Source of the DNA: Sandaracinus sp.
GTDB taxonomy: Bacteria; Myxococcota_A; Polyangia; Polyangiales; Houyiibacteriaceae
Reading direction: 5' to 3'
Assembly: GCA_020633125.1 (NCBI GenBank)
Contig: JACKEH010000043.1
Location: forward strand, 1-38,716
Length of the DNA: 38,716 bases
Numbering within the stretch: the first letter of the stretch is position 1; the number at the start of each line of letters is the position of its first letter. The notes beneath the pieces were generated by a model. It was not told the DNA's origin. It worked only from the letters and a program-made list of their open reading frames with translations, and searched no databases. The translations under genes and the position numbers were made by a program. Below are positions 1 through 8,441 of the stretch, in pieces.

Positions 1-658
1 CAGCGTCAAACCCCCGAAGGGACCGAAGCTCGGCGTGCCGAGCGGCGACGTCCGTTTCCTCCGCTACTTCGCGGCCACCCCGGCGACCTTGCACGAAGCG
101 TTGCAAGCGCAGCTCGGCGACGACTACGCCCAGGCGCTGATCGACGGGGATCCCGAGGTCGACATGGAGCAGGTCGGCCGCGAGATCGGCGACACCTCCA
201 AGGTCTACCTCTCGGCGGACGGCAAGGTCCTCCACGCCGCGCCGCGGGACGTCGAGGTCATCCTCGACACCGAAGGCAACGAGAAGGAACGCCGCGACTG
301 GGAGGACAAGCAGGCGAACGTCAACGACGAGCTCCCGGTGCGCTGGACGGGCCGGAAGATGCCGAAGAAAGAGGCGGTTCGGAAGTTCGTCTTCAGCCGC
401 ACCATCGAGCTCGCGCACGTCGACGGCCTCACCTACGACTACCTCTACGCGATGGCGCAGGAGCTCGCGCAAGAAGACGCCTTGATGCTCATGGGCGGCG
501 GTCCGAAGGGACGCGACGCGCTCATCTTTCAGACCAACGGCACGCCCTACCGCGCGTTCCTCGAAGGCCGCGTGGACGGCCCTCGCTACAAGCTCCTGCT
601 GCACCTCTCGAACATGGAGCTCAAGCGCGTCGCGAAGGCGGAAGGAGAGTCGGCGTGA
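1..658 (+). CDS. Unknown protein, 5' truncated by window edge
   Basis: The reading frame is open to the left edge. The codons before the first possible start (GTG at 35) contain no stop and look coding, so the true start probably lies outside the window. From that GTG the protein is 207 aa, charged and apparently soluble, with no signal peptide or membrane segment. I recognise no family. Its stop overlaps the start of the next gene (GTGA at 655-658), so the two are probably translated together and may work together. The neighbour is a ligase-type nucleotidyltransferase, so a nucleic-acid-related role is possible, but that is inference from position only. Confidence 0.75.
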   Translation, partial: SVKPPKGPKLGVPSGDVRFLRYFAATPATLHEALQAQLGDDYAQALIDGDPEVDMEQVGREIGDTSKVYLSADGKVLHAAPRDVEVILDTEGNEKERRDWEDKQANVNDELPVRWTGRKMPKKEAVRKFVFSRTIELAHVDGLTYDYLYAMAQELAQEDALMLMGGGPKGRDALIFQTNGTPYRAFLEGRVDGPRYKLLLHLSNMELKRVAKAEGESA

Positions 659-2118
659 GCCTCTTCGATCTTTCGAAGTCCGAGCCGGTCGGCGCGGGCA
701 AGTTCGCTCCCGCGGGCAGCGTCGTCGACGCCGAGCTCGCGAAGATGGTCAGCGGCTACAAGCGCACGATCGCGAGCCGCTACCGCAGCCTCGGCCCCGA
801 CGAGCTCGACGAGCTCCCGCCCGGCGCGCTCTTCGTCTCGCCGAAGATCGACGGAGAGCTTTGGTTCCTCGTGGTCGAAGGCGACGAGCTCGGGCTCGTG
901 GCGCCGAACGGCAAGGTGCTCGTCGGAGACCTCCCGGTGCTCGTCGAAGCACGCAAGCTCGTGTTGCCGCGCGCGAAGGGCCGTCTCGTGCTCGCGGGCG
1001 AGCTCTTCGCGGTGCGAAAGGGCGGCCGACCGCGCGTCGGCGACCTCGCCAAAGCGATGGGCGGCGGCGCGAGCGCGGACGTCGAGCGCATCGGCTTTCA
1101 CGTCTTCGATCTCCTGAGCGGCGGCGACGGAACCAACCCCGGTCCGATGCCCGAGTACGCCGAGCGCCTCGCGGCGATGCGGCGGCTCTGCGAGGGTGGC
1201 AAACGCCTGCAATGCATTCGCACCGAAGAGGTCACCGGCGCCGAGCGCGTCCGCGAGCTCTTCGCGGAGTGGGCCGAAGGCGGCAAGGGCGAAGGCGTGG
1301 TCGCGCGGAGCAAAGACCTCGGCCGAATCCACAAGATCAAACCCTTCTTCACGCTCGACGCGGCGGTGGTCGCGTTCACCGTGCGCACCGACGAGCCCAC
1401 GCAGGTTCGCTCGTTGCTCCTCGCGGTGATGAAGGAGAACGGCCAGTTCCAGATCATCGGCAGCTGCGGAAACATGGGCAGCGGCGAGCTTCGCTCCGAG
1501 CTCTTCACGAAGCTCTCGAGCGACGTGATCCCGTCCGGCTACAGTCACGCGAGCAGCAGCGGCGCGCTCTTCCAGTTCGTGAAGCCTTCGATGGTCGTCG
1601 AGGTGAAGGTCACGGATCTTCAAGCGGAAGACAGCGACGGCAAGAACATCAAACGCATGGTGCTCGAGCTCGGCGCGAACGCGGAGCGTTGGCTCGCGGT
1701 CGCGCCGATGACCGGCGTGAGCATCCTGCACCCGGTGCTCGAGCGCGTGCGCGACGACAAGTCGGTGAACCCGGTGGACGTGCGCGCGGGGCAGGTGCTC
1801 GAGCGGGTCTTCCTCGAGGACGTCGACAAGAAGGCCGAGCGCGTCGAGCTTCCCAAGAGCGAAGTGCTCGACCGGCGCGTCTGGACGAAGGTCACCAAGG
1901 GCCAGACGGCAGTCCGAAAGCTGCTCGTCTGGAAGACGAACAAGGACGGCGTCGATCCCCGCTTCTCGCCCTTCGTCGTGCAGTGGACCGACTACAGCGC
2001 GGGTCGAAAGGACCCGCTGCAGCGGGAGGTGCGCCGGGCCCCGAGCCTCGACGCGGCGCGCGCCATCGCCGAGACGATGGTGACCGAGAACGTGAAGAAG
2101 GGCTGGAACGAGGTCTGA
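655..2118 (+). CDS. ATP-dependent ligase-type nucleotidyltransferase with WGR-like C-terminus
   Basis: This 487-aa protein carries the ordered motifs of the ATP-dependent DNA/RNA ligase superfamily. They are motif I KIDG with the expected AMP-accepting Lys64, a GEL element with Glu116 (motif III), FDLL at 151-154 (IIIa), EGVVAR at 213-218 (IV) and KIK at 227-229 (V). The family activates a 5'-phosphate end through a lysyl-AMP intermediate. After motif V comes a region the size of an OB-fold domain. The last 80 residues or so, ending in VKKGWNEV, resemble a WGR domain, a nucleic-acid-binding module also found in PARPs; that match is weak. It starts with GTG inside the preceding stop codon, so it is coupled to the upstream gene. 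Whether the substrate is nicked DNA or RNA cannot be told from sequence. Confidence 0.75.
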   Translation: MSLFDLSKSEPVGAGKFAPAGSVVDAELAKMVSGYKRTIASRYRSLGPDELDELPPGALFVSPKIDGELWFLVVEGDELGLVAPNGKVLVGDLPVLVEARKLVLPRAKGRLVLAGELFAVRKGGRPRVGDLAKAMGGGASADVERIGFHVFDLLSGGDGTNPGPMPEYAERLAAMRRLCEGGKRLQCIRTEEVTGAERVRELFAEWAEGGKGEGVVARSKDLGRIHKIKPFFTLDAAVVAFTVRTDEPTQVRSLLLAVMKENGQFQIIGSCGNMGSGELRSELFTKLSSDVIPSGYSHASSSGALFQFVKPSMVVEVKVTDLQAEDSDGKNIKRMVLELGANAERWLAVAPMTGVSILHPVLERVRDDKSVNPVDVRAGQVLERVFLEDVDKKAERVELPKSEVLDRRVWTKVTKGQTAVRKLLVWKTNKDGVDPRFSPFVVQWTDYSAGRKDPLQREVRRAPSLDAARAIAETMVTENVKKGWNEV

Positions 2119-2228
2119 TTCAGCCCTCCCTTCTCAGCCAGTGATTCTCGGCCACTGCGCCGAGCCTCTCGAGGCGGCCCACGCGGGCTGCTCGCCGCAC
2201 GAGGTCGGGGACCTCGAAAGGATGTGAG

Positions 2229-4586
2229 ATGAAACGCGTCGTCCCCCTCGTCGGGTGTTTGTGGTGGGTCGCGTGCGGCGGTGGTGGCGCGAAGCCACCG
2301 GACGCCGCCAGCGCACCGGACGGCGGGAGCGACGCGAGCGTCCCCGTCTGCAGCGCCGCGAGCGAGTGCGACGACGGGCGTTTCTGCAACGGCGAGGAGC
2401 GCTGCGAGCCCGGAGCGAGCGGCGCGAACGCCTTCGGCTGCGTCGAGGGCGACGCGCCCTGCATGCGCTGCGACGAGGACACCGACACCTGCCGCGGCTG
2501 CGACGTCGAGCCGGACGCGGACGGCGACGGCTACGAAGACGTCGCCTGCGGGGGTCTCGATTGCGACGACTCGGATCGCAACGTCAGCCCCGACGCGACC
2601 GAGCGTTGCGATCCCGAAGGCGTCGACGAGGACTGCGACCCCGCGACCTTCGGCTTTCGCGACCAAGACATGGACGGCTTCGCGGACGCGCGCTGCTGCA
2701 ACGGCGAGACCTGCGGCAACGACTGCGACGACGCGAACGGCAACGTGCATCCGACGCAGGCCGAGACCTGCAACGGGGTCGACGACGATTGCGACGGCAC
2801 CCTGGACGAGTCGCTCGCGAGCAGCATGTGGTACCCGGACTGCGACGGCGACATGTTCGGCCGCATCGGCGAGGGCATTGCGGCCTGCTCGCGGCCTCCC
2901 GGGGTGCCGGCGGAGTGCAGCGGGAGCGGCGTCTACGTCGACACGGCGGGCGATTGCGACGACGCGAGGCCCGGCGTGAACCCGGGCGCGCCCGAGGTCT
3001 GCAACGGCATCGACGACGACTGCAGTGGCGGCTTCGAGGGCCCCGGCGAGGACGACGACGACGACGGCTTCGCCGACTCCGCGTGTGGGGGCGACGACTG
3101 CCGCGACTCGGACGCGGCGTACCACCCCGACGCGGTCGAGGTCTGCTCGAGCTTCACCGACCGCAACTGCGATGGACGTTCGGAGGATCACGACGGCGAC
3201 GGCTTCTTGATCGCCGGCTCGACCTGCGAGGGCGGCACGCTCGCCGACGCGCCTCGCACCGACTGCGACGACGATGCCGAGACCACGAACCCGGGCGCGA
3301 CGGACGTCTGCAACGGCGTCGACGACGACTGCGACACCCGCACCGACGAAGGCGCGAGCGCGCTCTGCGACGTCTTGCCGGGAGCGACGGAGGTCTGCAC
3401 CGCAGGCACGTGCACCTTCTCCGCGTGCGAGAGCGGCACCCGTGAATGCGAAGGCGGATCGGCGAACGGCTGCGAGAACATCCGCTTCGGTGGCGCGCAT
3501 TGCGGCGCGTGCGGCAACGCCTGCGCGTTCGCCTGCAACGACGGGATGGGCTGCGATCCGGTGCGGCAGGTCGAAGGCGACTACGTCCACATGTGCGCGC
3601 TCACGATGGCCGGCTACGTCTACTGCTGGGGTCGCCGCATGGGCCCGTGGCCCGAGTACGACCGACCGCATCGGGTCGACATCTCGGGCGTCGCGCAGAT
3701 CGACGTGGGCTACAACCACGCCTGCGCGCGCAAGACCGACGGCCAGGTCTGGTGCTGGGGCGACAACTTCGACCAGCAGCTCGGCTTCGTGGGCGACGGC
3801 ACCGCGACCCCGGTGCGGGTGTCGACGTGGACCGACGTCGTGGACGTCGCCGCCGGCTTCTACATGAGCTGCGCGCTTCGCTCGGGCGGTCAGCTCTGTT
3901 GTTGGGGCGACGACGGCGAAGACGCGTTCGGCAACGGTGCGACCGACTCGAGCGGAGCGACCCCCGTGTGCCGCTCGACGAGCTACACGAGCATCGATCT
4001 CGGGCAACGCTACGGATGCGGTCTGACGGCGGCGGGCGCGCTCTCGTGTTGGGGCGGCGTGGGCAGCAGCGGCTCCCCTTCGAGCTTCGGCATGGTGTCG
4101 CGCGCACCTTCGTCCGGGGTCTTCACCGACGTGTCGACCGGGCACCTCTACGCGTGCGCCGTTCGAAACGACGCGCGGGTCTTCTGCTGGGGCGACAACC
4201 GCGAGCTTCAGACGAGCTACGCGTCGACCACGAGCGCGGTCGGACCGGTGGAAGTGCCGCTCACGGGAACCCCCGTCGACGTCGACGCCGCAGCGGAGCA
4301 CACGTGTGTGCGGATGATGGACGGCACGATGCGCTGCTGGGGCTTGCGAGCCGGGGGCGCGCTCGGAGACGGGATGACCAGCGGTCACACCGCGACGCCG
4401 CAGACCGTGGTCGGCATCTCCGACGCGCAGCAGCTCGTCGCGGGCGGCTCGCTCTTCGACGGCAACTCGGTGTGCGTGGTGCGTACGGGCGGTCGCTTGA
4501 GCTGCTTCGGCGACAACGACGACGGCCAGATCGGAAGCCCCGGTCCCGACGCGCTCACCCCCCGCGACGCCATCACGGAGCGCTGA
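2229..4586 (+). CDS. Lipoprotein with MopE-like metal-binding repeats and RCC1 repeats
   Basis: The 785-aa product begins with a short lipoprotein signal (lipobox VAC, Cys16) and should sit on the cell surface or in the periplasm. Residues about 35-90 are Cys-rich. There follow five repeats of the type DCDD...P.A..CNG.DDDCDG, the putative metal-binding motif of MopE-like proteins. The C-terminal half (from about residue 440) has seven RCC1-type repeats, each ending in C-W-G or similar, which should fold as a seven-bladed propeller. RCC1 blades usually bind proteins, so this may be a surface adhesion or scaffold protein. An AAAGGA ribosome site precedes the ATG. The N-terminal half resembles the lipoprotein at 12902-14476. 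No catalytic motif is visible. Confidence 0.85.
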   Translation: MKRVVPLVGCLWWVACGGGGAKPPDAASAPDGGSDASVPVCSAASECDDGRFCNGEERCEPGASGANAFGCVEGDAPCMRCDEDTDTCRGCDVEPDADGDGYEDVACGGLDCDDSDRNVSPDATERCDPEGVDEDCDPATFGFRDQDMDGFADARCCNGETCGNDCDDANGNVHPTQAETCNGVDDDCDGTLDESLASSMWYPDCDGDMFGRIGEGIAACSRPPGVPAECSGSGVYVDTAGDCDDARPGVNPGAPEVCNGIDDDCSGGFEGPGEDDDDDGFADSACGGDDCRDSDAAYHPDAVEVCSSFTDRNCDGRSEDHDGDGFLIAGSTCEGGTLADAPRTDCDDDAETTNPGATDVCNGVDDDCDTRTDEGASALCDVLPGATEVCTAGTCTFSACESGTRECEGGSANGCENIRFGGAHCGACGNACAFACNDGMGCDPVRQVEGDYVHMCALTMAGYVYCWGRRMGPWPEYDRPHRVDISGVAQIDVGYNHACARKTDGQVWCWGDNFDQQLGFVGDGTATPVRVSTWTDVVDVAAGFYMSCALRSGGQLCCWGDDGEDAFGNGATDSSGATPVCRSTSYTSIDLGQRYGCGLTAAGALSCWGGVGSSGSPSSFGMVSRAPSSGVFTDVSTGHLYACAVRNDARVFCWGDNRELQTSYASTTSAVGPVEVPLTGTPVDVDAAAEHTCVRMMDGTMRCWGLRAGGALGDGMTSGHTATPQTVVGISDAQQLVAGGSLFDGNSVCVVRTGGRLSCFGDNDDGQIGSPGPDALTPRDAITER

Positions 4587-4697
4587 ACGCATGGCGCGCC
4601 GGACGTGGTTCGAGCGCGCGAGGGGTTCCCTTCGCGTCTCGGGCCCCTTCGAGGTCGGGAGTCCGGTCGGCGCGCGACCTCTGGTAGAAAAGGAAGC

Positions 4698-5123
4698 GTG
4701 ATTCGAGTCGACGATGTGGCGTTCCCCTTGGTGGTGGTCTCCCTTCCTTCCTCGTGGAGCGAGGACGAGTGGGAGAGTTATCTGGCGCGCATGCGGACCT
4801 ACCCGAGTCGGCGTGAGCGCTACGTGACGCTCACCGATGCCCGCGGAGCCGGCACGCCGAGCGCGGCGCAGCGCAAGCGAGCCGCGCAGGTGATGGCCGA
4901 GGACGAGGCGCTCTCGAAACGCTTCAACGTCGCCAACGGCCTCGTCTTCGAGTCGGCGCTGCTGCGCGGCATGCTGACCGCGATCACCTGGCTCACGCCG
5001 CCTCCGGTGCCGATGCAAACCTTCGCGAGCCCTCGCCAAGCGCTCGAGTGGCTCGACGGGCTCTACCTGAGCGCGCAGGGCACGAAGCTTCCGAGCTGGG
5101 GCCGTTTCGACGGCGATCGCTGA
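4698..5123 (+). CDS. Small protein, possibly SpoIIAA/STAS-like
   Basis: I chose the GTG at 4698 (141 aa) because AAAAGGAAG lies directly before it. An in-frame start at 4605 would add an Arg-rich stretch that does not look coding. The protein is soluble, with an alternating beta/alpha look: a hydrophobic strand near FPLVVVSLP, a helix with WESYLARM, then a strand with YVTLTDARG. This layout recalls the SpoIIAA-like/STAS fold seen in many small proteins of unknown role, but the match is by eye. It stands alone between two lipoprotein genes with gaps of more than 100 bp on both sides. Confidence 0.65.
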   Translation: MIRVDDVAFPLVVVSLPSSWSEDEWESYLARMRTYPSRRERYVTLTDARGAGTPSAAQRKRAAQVMAEDEALSKRFNVANGLVFESALLRGMLTAITWLTPPPVPMQTFASPRQALEWLDGLYLSAQGTKLPSWGRFDGDR

Positions 5124-5291
5124 GCCCGGTCGGCCTCAGGAAGCCCTCGAAGCTTGCGTCGCGAGAGCACCTACACCGCGGCACATCGACGTCCAACCTC
5201 GCCCCACGGAGCACGGGGTGTGACCAATTGTGGAGTGAAGTCCGCATGTTCCGCACGGAGGGCCGGCACACATCCTGAAGTGCTGCCGACC

Positions 5292-6701
5292 ATGCGAATC
5301 GGAACGTTGGGGTGTGTGCTTCTTCTCTGGGTCGCCGCAGGCTGCGTCAACGAGCTGCAGCCGGGCGGGCAACACGTCTCGCACGACCATCAGGAGCTGA
5401 CGGTCTCGGGCGGCGCCGTGATCGAGGAGTGGGCGGTCGAAGGCGATTGGTACGTGTCGCCGCGCTTGATGGCGGCGGACGGTGCTTCACGGGCCGGCGT
5501 GCTCGTCAGCTTGCTCGGCGAAGCCGACGCGCCGCTCATGGAAGCGCGGGTGGTCACGCTCGACGGCGTGGGCGAGTGGGTGCCGCTCGAGGCCGCGTGG
5601 TCGGAGATCGATCAACACGTCGCCATCGCCGAGCTCGGCGAGACGGGCGTGGCGGCGGAGCTTCGCATCTTGCGCACCGACGTCTCGATGCTCGACGTGC
5701 TGCGCTTCACCGCCGTGGTGCCCGAGCCGGAGCTCACGCTCGACGACGCCGCGCCCCTCGAAGGCGAGGTCGACGCGGCCAGCGCGGAGATTCGCAGCGA
5801 GCTGCGTGGCCTCGGCATCGTCACGCGCGAGCAATGGGGCGCACGCGCGACCCGCTGCACCAGCGGCGATTCGAGCAAGCGACGTCTCGCAGTTCACCAC
5901 ACCGTAACGGGCTCGTCGGACCCCGCGCGGCAGATGCGTGGCATCCAGAACTTCCACATGAACACGCGCGGTTGGTGCGACGTCGGCTACCACTTCCTCG
6001 TCGGCAGCGACGGAAAGATCTACGAGGGCCGTCCGCTTCACCTCCTCGGCGCGCACGTCGGAAGCAACAACACCGGCAACATCGGGATCAGCTTCATCGG
6101 CTGCTACCACACCAGCGGCTGCAGCGGCCTCGGCCCGTCGCGACCGGGGGATTCGATGATTCGCGTCGCCGGCCGTCTGATGGGCACGCTCTCGCGCCTC
6201 TACGGCATCTCGCTCTCGTCGAGCACCGTCAAGGGCCACCGCGACCACCCCGGTCAGTCGACGACGTGCCCGGGCGACAACCTCCGCCCGCGCATCGGCG
6301 AGATGATCAACATCGGCCGGAGCTCGACGCTCTCCGGGGGCTCCTCGCCCTCGACGCCGCCGCCGCCGTCGACGGGCGGTAGCTGCACGCACAGCTACGG
6401 CGGCACCTACGGCAACCTCGCTTGCAGCGCGGGCTACCAATGCTGCAGCGGCTCGTGGCGCACCCGTGGGGCGTGTGGCGCGTGTGCGTGTGTCGAGACG
6501 ACCGGGGAGCGTGGATGCACCGCCGCCGCACCCTCGGGCCCGCCCGCCGGCGCGAGCTGCACGCACAGCTACGGCGGTCGCTACGCGAACACCGCGTGCA
6601 GCCCGAGCTACCAGTGCTGCAACGGCTCGTGGCGTACGCGTGGCTCGTGCGGCTCGTGTTACTGCACGGAGTCGACGGGCGAGCGCGGCTGCGGCCTCTG
6701 A
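5292..6701 (+). CDS. PGRP-type N-acetylmuramoyl-L-alanine amidase lipoprotein
   Basis: The 469-aa protein starts at an ATG giving a lipoprotein signal (lipobox AAGC, Cys18); longer in-frame starts would bury it. Residues about 172-340 are an amidase_2/peptidoglycan-recognition domain with the expected zinc site: HH at 202-203, His316 and Cys326 in GHRD...TTCPGD, and Tyr233. The family cuts the amide bond between MurNAc and the peptide stem. A Ser/Pro linker follows, then two copies of a Cys-rich module (about 364-409 and 422-467), each beginning CTHSYGG and containing CC and G(S/A)WRTRG. The modules may bind the cell wall. The N-terminal 150 residues are unassigned. An intrinsic terminator follows 50 bp downstream. 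Confidence 0.9.
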   Translation: MRIGTLGCVLLLWVAAGCVNELQPGGQHVSHDHQELTVSGGAVIEEWAVEGDWYVSPRLMAADGASRAGVLVSLLGEADAPLMEARVVTLDGVGEWVPLEAAWSEIDQHVAIAELGETGVAAELRILRTDVSMLDVLRFTAVVPEPELTLDDAAPLEGEVDAASAEIRSELRGLGIVTREQWGARATRCTSGDSSKRRLAVHHTVTGSSDPARQMRGIQNFHMNTRGWCDVGYHFLVGSDGKIYEGRPLHLLGAHVGSNNTGNIGISFIGCYHTSGCSGLGPSRPGDSMIRVAGRLMGTLSRLYGISLSSSTVKGHRDHPGQSTTCPGDNLRPRIGEMINIGRSSTLSGGSSPSTPPPPSTGGSCTHSYGGTYGNLACSAGYQCCSGSWRTRGACGACACVETTGERGCTAAAPSGPPAGASCTHSYGGRYANTACSPSYQCCNGSWRTRGSCGSCYCTESTGERGCGL

Positions 6702-6750
6702 CGCACTCCGCAAGCTCGCGTTTCGCTTCGGCCGACCGCACGAACGAAAG

Positions 6751-6777
6751 AGCCCCCGCCTCGTGCGGGGGCTTTTT
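6751..6777 (+). terminator. Intrinsic terminator after the amidase gene
   Basis: A perfect 9-bp stem (AGCCCCCGC / GCGGGGGCT) with a 5-nt loop runs straight into TTTTT. It lies between the convergent ends of the amidase gene and the kynureninase-like gene. The other strand has only a short T-rich stretch, so it may act weakly in that direction. Confidence 0.9.
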
Positions 6778-6923
6778 CGTCGCGGCGCGTGGAGGAAACG
6801 TGTGTCAGCGCGGGAAGCGCGGACCGCCGTCCGTCGACGCGCTGCGTCGTGACCAAGATCTGGTCGGTCGGGAACGAGAGTCCCCACGCGCCTTCGGGAC
6901 GAGCGGGCGGTCGCGAATCGGGC

Positions 6924-8072
6924 TCACCCGAGGTGAGGCGGCACGAGACGACGAAACACCTGCATCGCGCGATCGAGCTCGTCGTCGGTCACGTAAGGCG
7001 CGGGGCCGAAGCGAAGGTTCTCCCCGCGCGCGTCCGTCATCACGCCCTTCGTCCGCAAGGCCGCGACGATCTCGCTCGCGTTCGGGACCCGCACCGTCAC
7101 GAAGCCTCCACGAGCGTCCGGCGCGCGCGGCGTGCGCACCTCGTAGCCGTCGAGCGCGTCGAGCAAGCGCGTGGTCTGATGCAGCGAGAGCGCACGGAGC
7201 GCCTCGGTGCTCATGCCCTGCGCCGCGTGAAAACGCGCGACGGCGCGCGCGCGGTAGTGGCTCGTCGGGTCGTAGGTGCTGCCCGCGAAGCGATCACTGC
7301 CCGTCTTGCCGTAGCGCGTCGGTCCGGACTGCGCGCTCGCGAGCGACGCGAAGTCGCTGAACCATCCCGTGTAGACGGGGCGCAGCGCGGAGCCCGCGGG
7401 CACGCGCAAGAAACACACGCCTTCGCCCCATTGCGCGTATTTGTAGCCGCCGCCAGTCACGAACGCGCGCGTGTCGATCTCCGACCAGGGAAGGGCGCGC
7501 ACGTGGTGGTAGGCGTCGAGCAACACCTCGGCGCCGACCGCGTGCGCGGCCTCGCAGGCCTGCCCGAGGTGCGGCACCACCGTCGAGGTCTCGAAGAGCA
7601 CCGTGCTCGCGAGCAAGGCCGCGGTGTCGGGTCGGATCGCCGCCGCGAGGCGTTCGGCCAAGGTCCGCGGCTCCGCGACGCTCACGCGTGTGATCTCGAC
7701 ACCTTCTTCCTCGAGGCGCGCGAGCTGCCGACGCATCGAGTGAAACTCGCCGTCGGTGGTGACGACGTGACGCCGCTCGCGCCAGGGAAGGGCGGAGAGG
7801 AAACGCGTCACGAGCTCGTGCGTGTTCTGCGCGAGCGCGACGTCCTCTGGCGCACCGCCGAGCTCGGCCACGATCGCCGCGCGGACCGCGTCGGCGGCTT
7901 CGGTGGCAGGGCCCCATTTGTCGTCGACGTGGCGAGCCGCGTCGTCGAAGGCCTCGATCACGCCCTCCCGCGCGACGTCGGGCCACGCTTGGTGCGAGTG
8001 CCCCGTGAGCAACACGCGGTCCGCCGCAAGGAAGCGGGAGTAGTGTGGGCGAAGAGCTTCGGGCGAGAGCAT
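6924..8072 (-). CDS. Kynureninase-like PLP-dependent class V aminotransferase
   Basis: The 382-aa protein from the ATG at 8072 is a fold-type I PLP enzyme. It shows a TGHSHQAWP entry motif, a cofactor-binding Asp186 in LLDAYHH, and the Schiff-base Lys211 in GGGYKYAQWGEG. The SYKY/GYKY plus G-G sequence and the early GHSHQAWPD resemble kynureninase, which splits kynurenine into anthranilate and alanine. However, no other kynurenine-pathway genes are present, so the substrate is uncertain. The open frame continues upstream to 8447, but that part is antisense to other coding sequence and looks non-coding. It is divergent from the operon that starts at 8202, with a 129-bp gap. Confidence 0.85.
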   Translation of the reverse strand: MLSPEALRPHYSRFLAADRVLLTGHSHQAWPDVAREGVIEAFDDAARHVDDKWGPATEAADAVRAAIVAELGGAPEDVALAQNTHELVTRFLSALPWRERRHVVTTDGEFHSMRRQLARLEEEGVEITRVSVAEPRTLAERLAAAIRPDTAALLASTVLFETSTVVPHLGQACEAAHAVGAEVLLDAYHHVRALPWSEIDTRAFVTGGGYKYAQWGEGVCFLRVPAGSALRPVYTGWFSDFASLASAQSGPTRYGKTGSDRFAGSTYDPTSHYRARAVARFHAAQGMSTEALRALSLHQTTRLLDALDGYEVRTPRAPDARGGFVTVRVPNASEIVAALRTKGVMTDARGENLRFGPAPYVTDDELDRAMQVFRRLVPPHLG

Positions 8073-8201
8073 CGGCGGGGACGATAGTGCGGTCCCGCGG
8101 TTCCGACCCGGAGCGAGGTCACGGCGCAGCGGGCCGGGCGACTGGACGGCGAGCCCCGTCGTGGCCGACCCTGATGCGATGCGGATGGGAGCTCGGACCC
8201 G

Positions 8202-8441
8202 ATGGGCGGTCTCGAGGTGGGTTGCGCCGAAGACGCCGAAGCCAATTGCATCTGCCTGCTGCGCGTGGTGAACGTCATCGACGACGGCGACGCCTACACC
8301 CTCGAAGGAAACCAGATCGTGAGCACGACCTCCGGCAAGCGTTGGGACTACTGCATCGACGGAGACGATTTGCGTTGTCGCGACGTCTCCTCCGACACGA
8401 GCACCCGCGAGCCGGGCACTCTCGATCTCGTTCGACGATGA
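8202..8441 (+). CDS. Small Cys-containing protein or gene remnant
   Basis: This 79-aa frame begins at the only ATG after an in-frame stop at 8172. Its stop overlaps the next start (ATGA at 8438-8441), which argues that it is translated. The residues (GCAEDAEANCIC near the N-terminus, YCIDGDDLRC later) look like part of a secreted Cys-rich protein, yet there is no signal peptide. It may be the 3' remnant of a longer lipoprotein gene that has lost its front, or a genuine small protein. No family was recognised. Confidence 0.55.
   Translation: MGGLEVGCAEDAEANCICLLRVVNVIDDGDAYTLEGNQIVSTTSGKRWDYCIDGDDLRCRDVSSDTSTREPGTLDLVRR

Noticed and set aside
2119..5039. Large minus-strand open frame over the MopE/RCC1 gene
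   Set aside because: It is the complement of the Asp/Cys repeat gene in GC-rich sequence, with Arg/Ala/Val-rich translation and no motifs.
6789..8087. Long plus-strand frame antisense to the kynureninase-like gene
   Set aside because: Its translation is Arg/His/Glu-rich shadow sequence, and the other strand has a clear PLP enzyme.
8045..8437. Earlier in-frame start for the class V aminotransferase
   Set aside because: The added region is Arg/Gly-rich shadow sequence that covers the divergent promoter and the small ORF. The ATGA overlap supports 8438.
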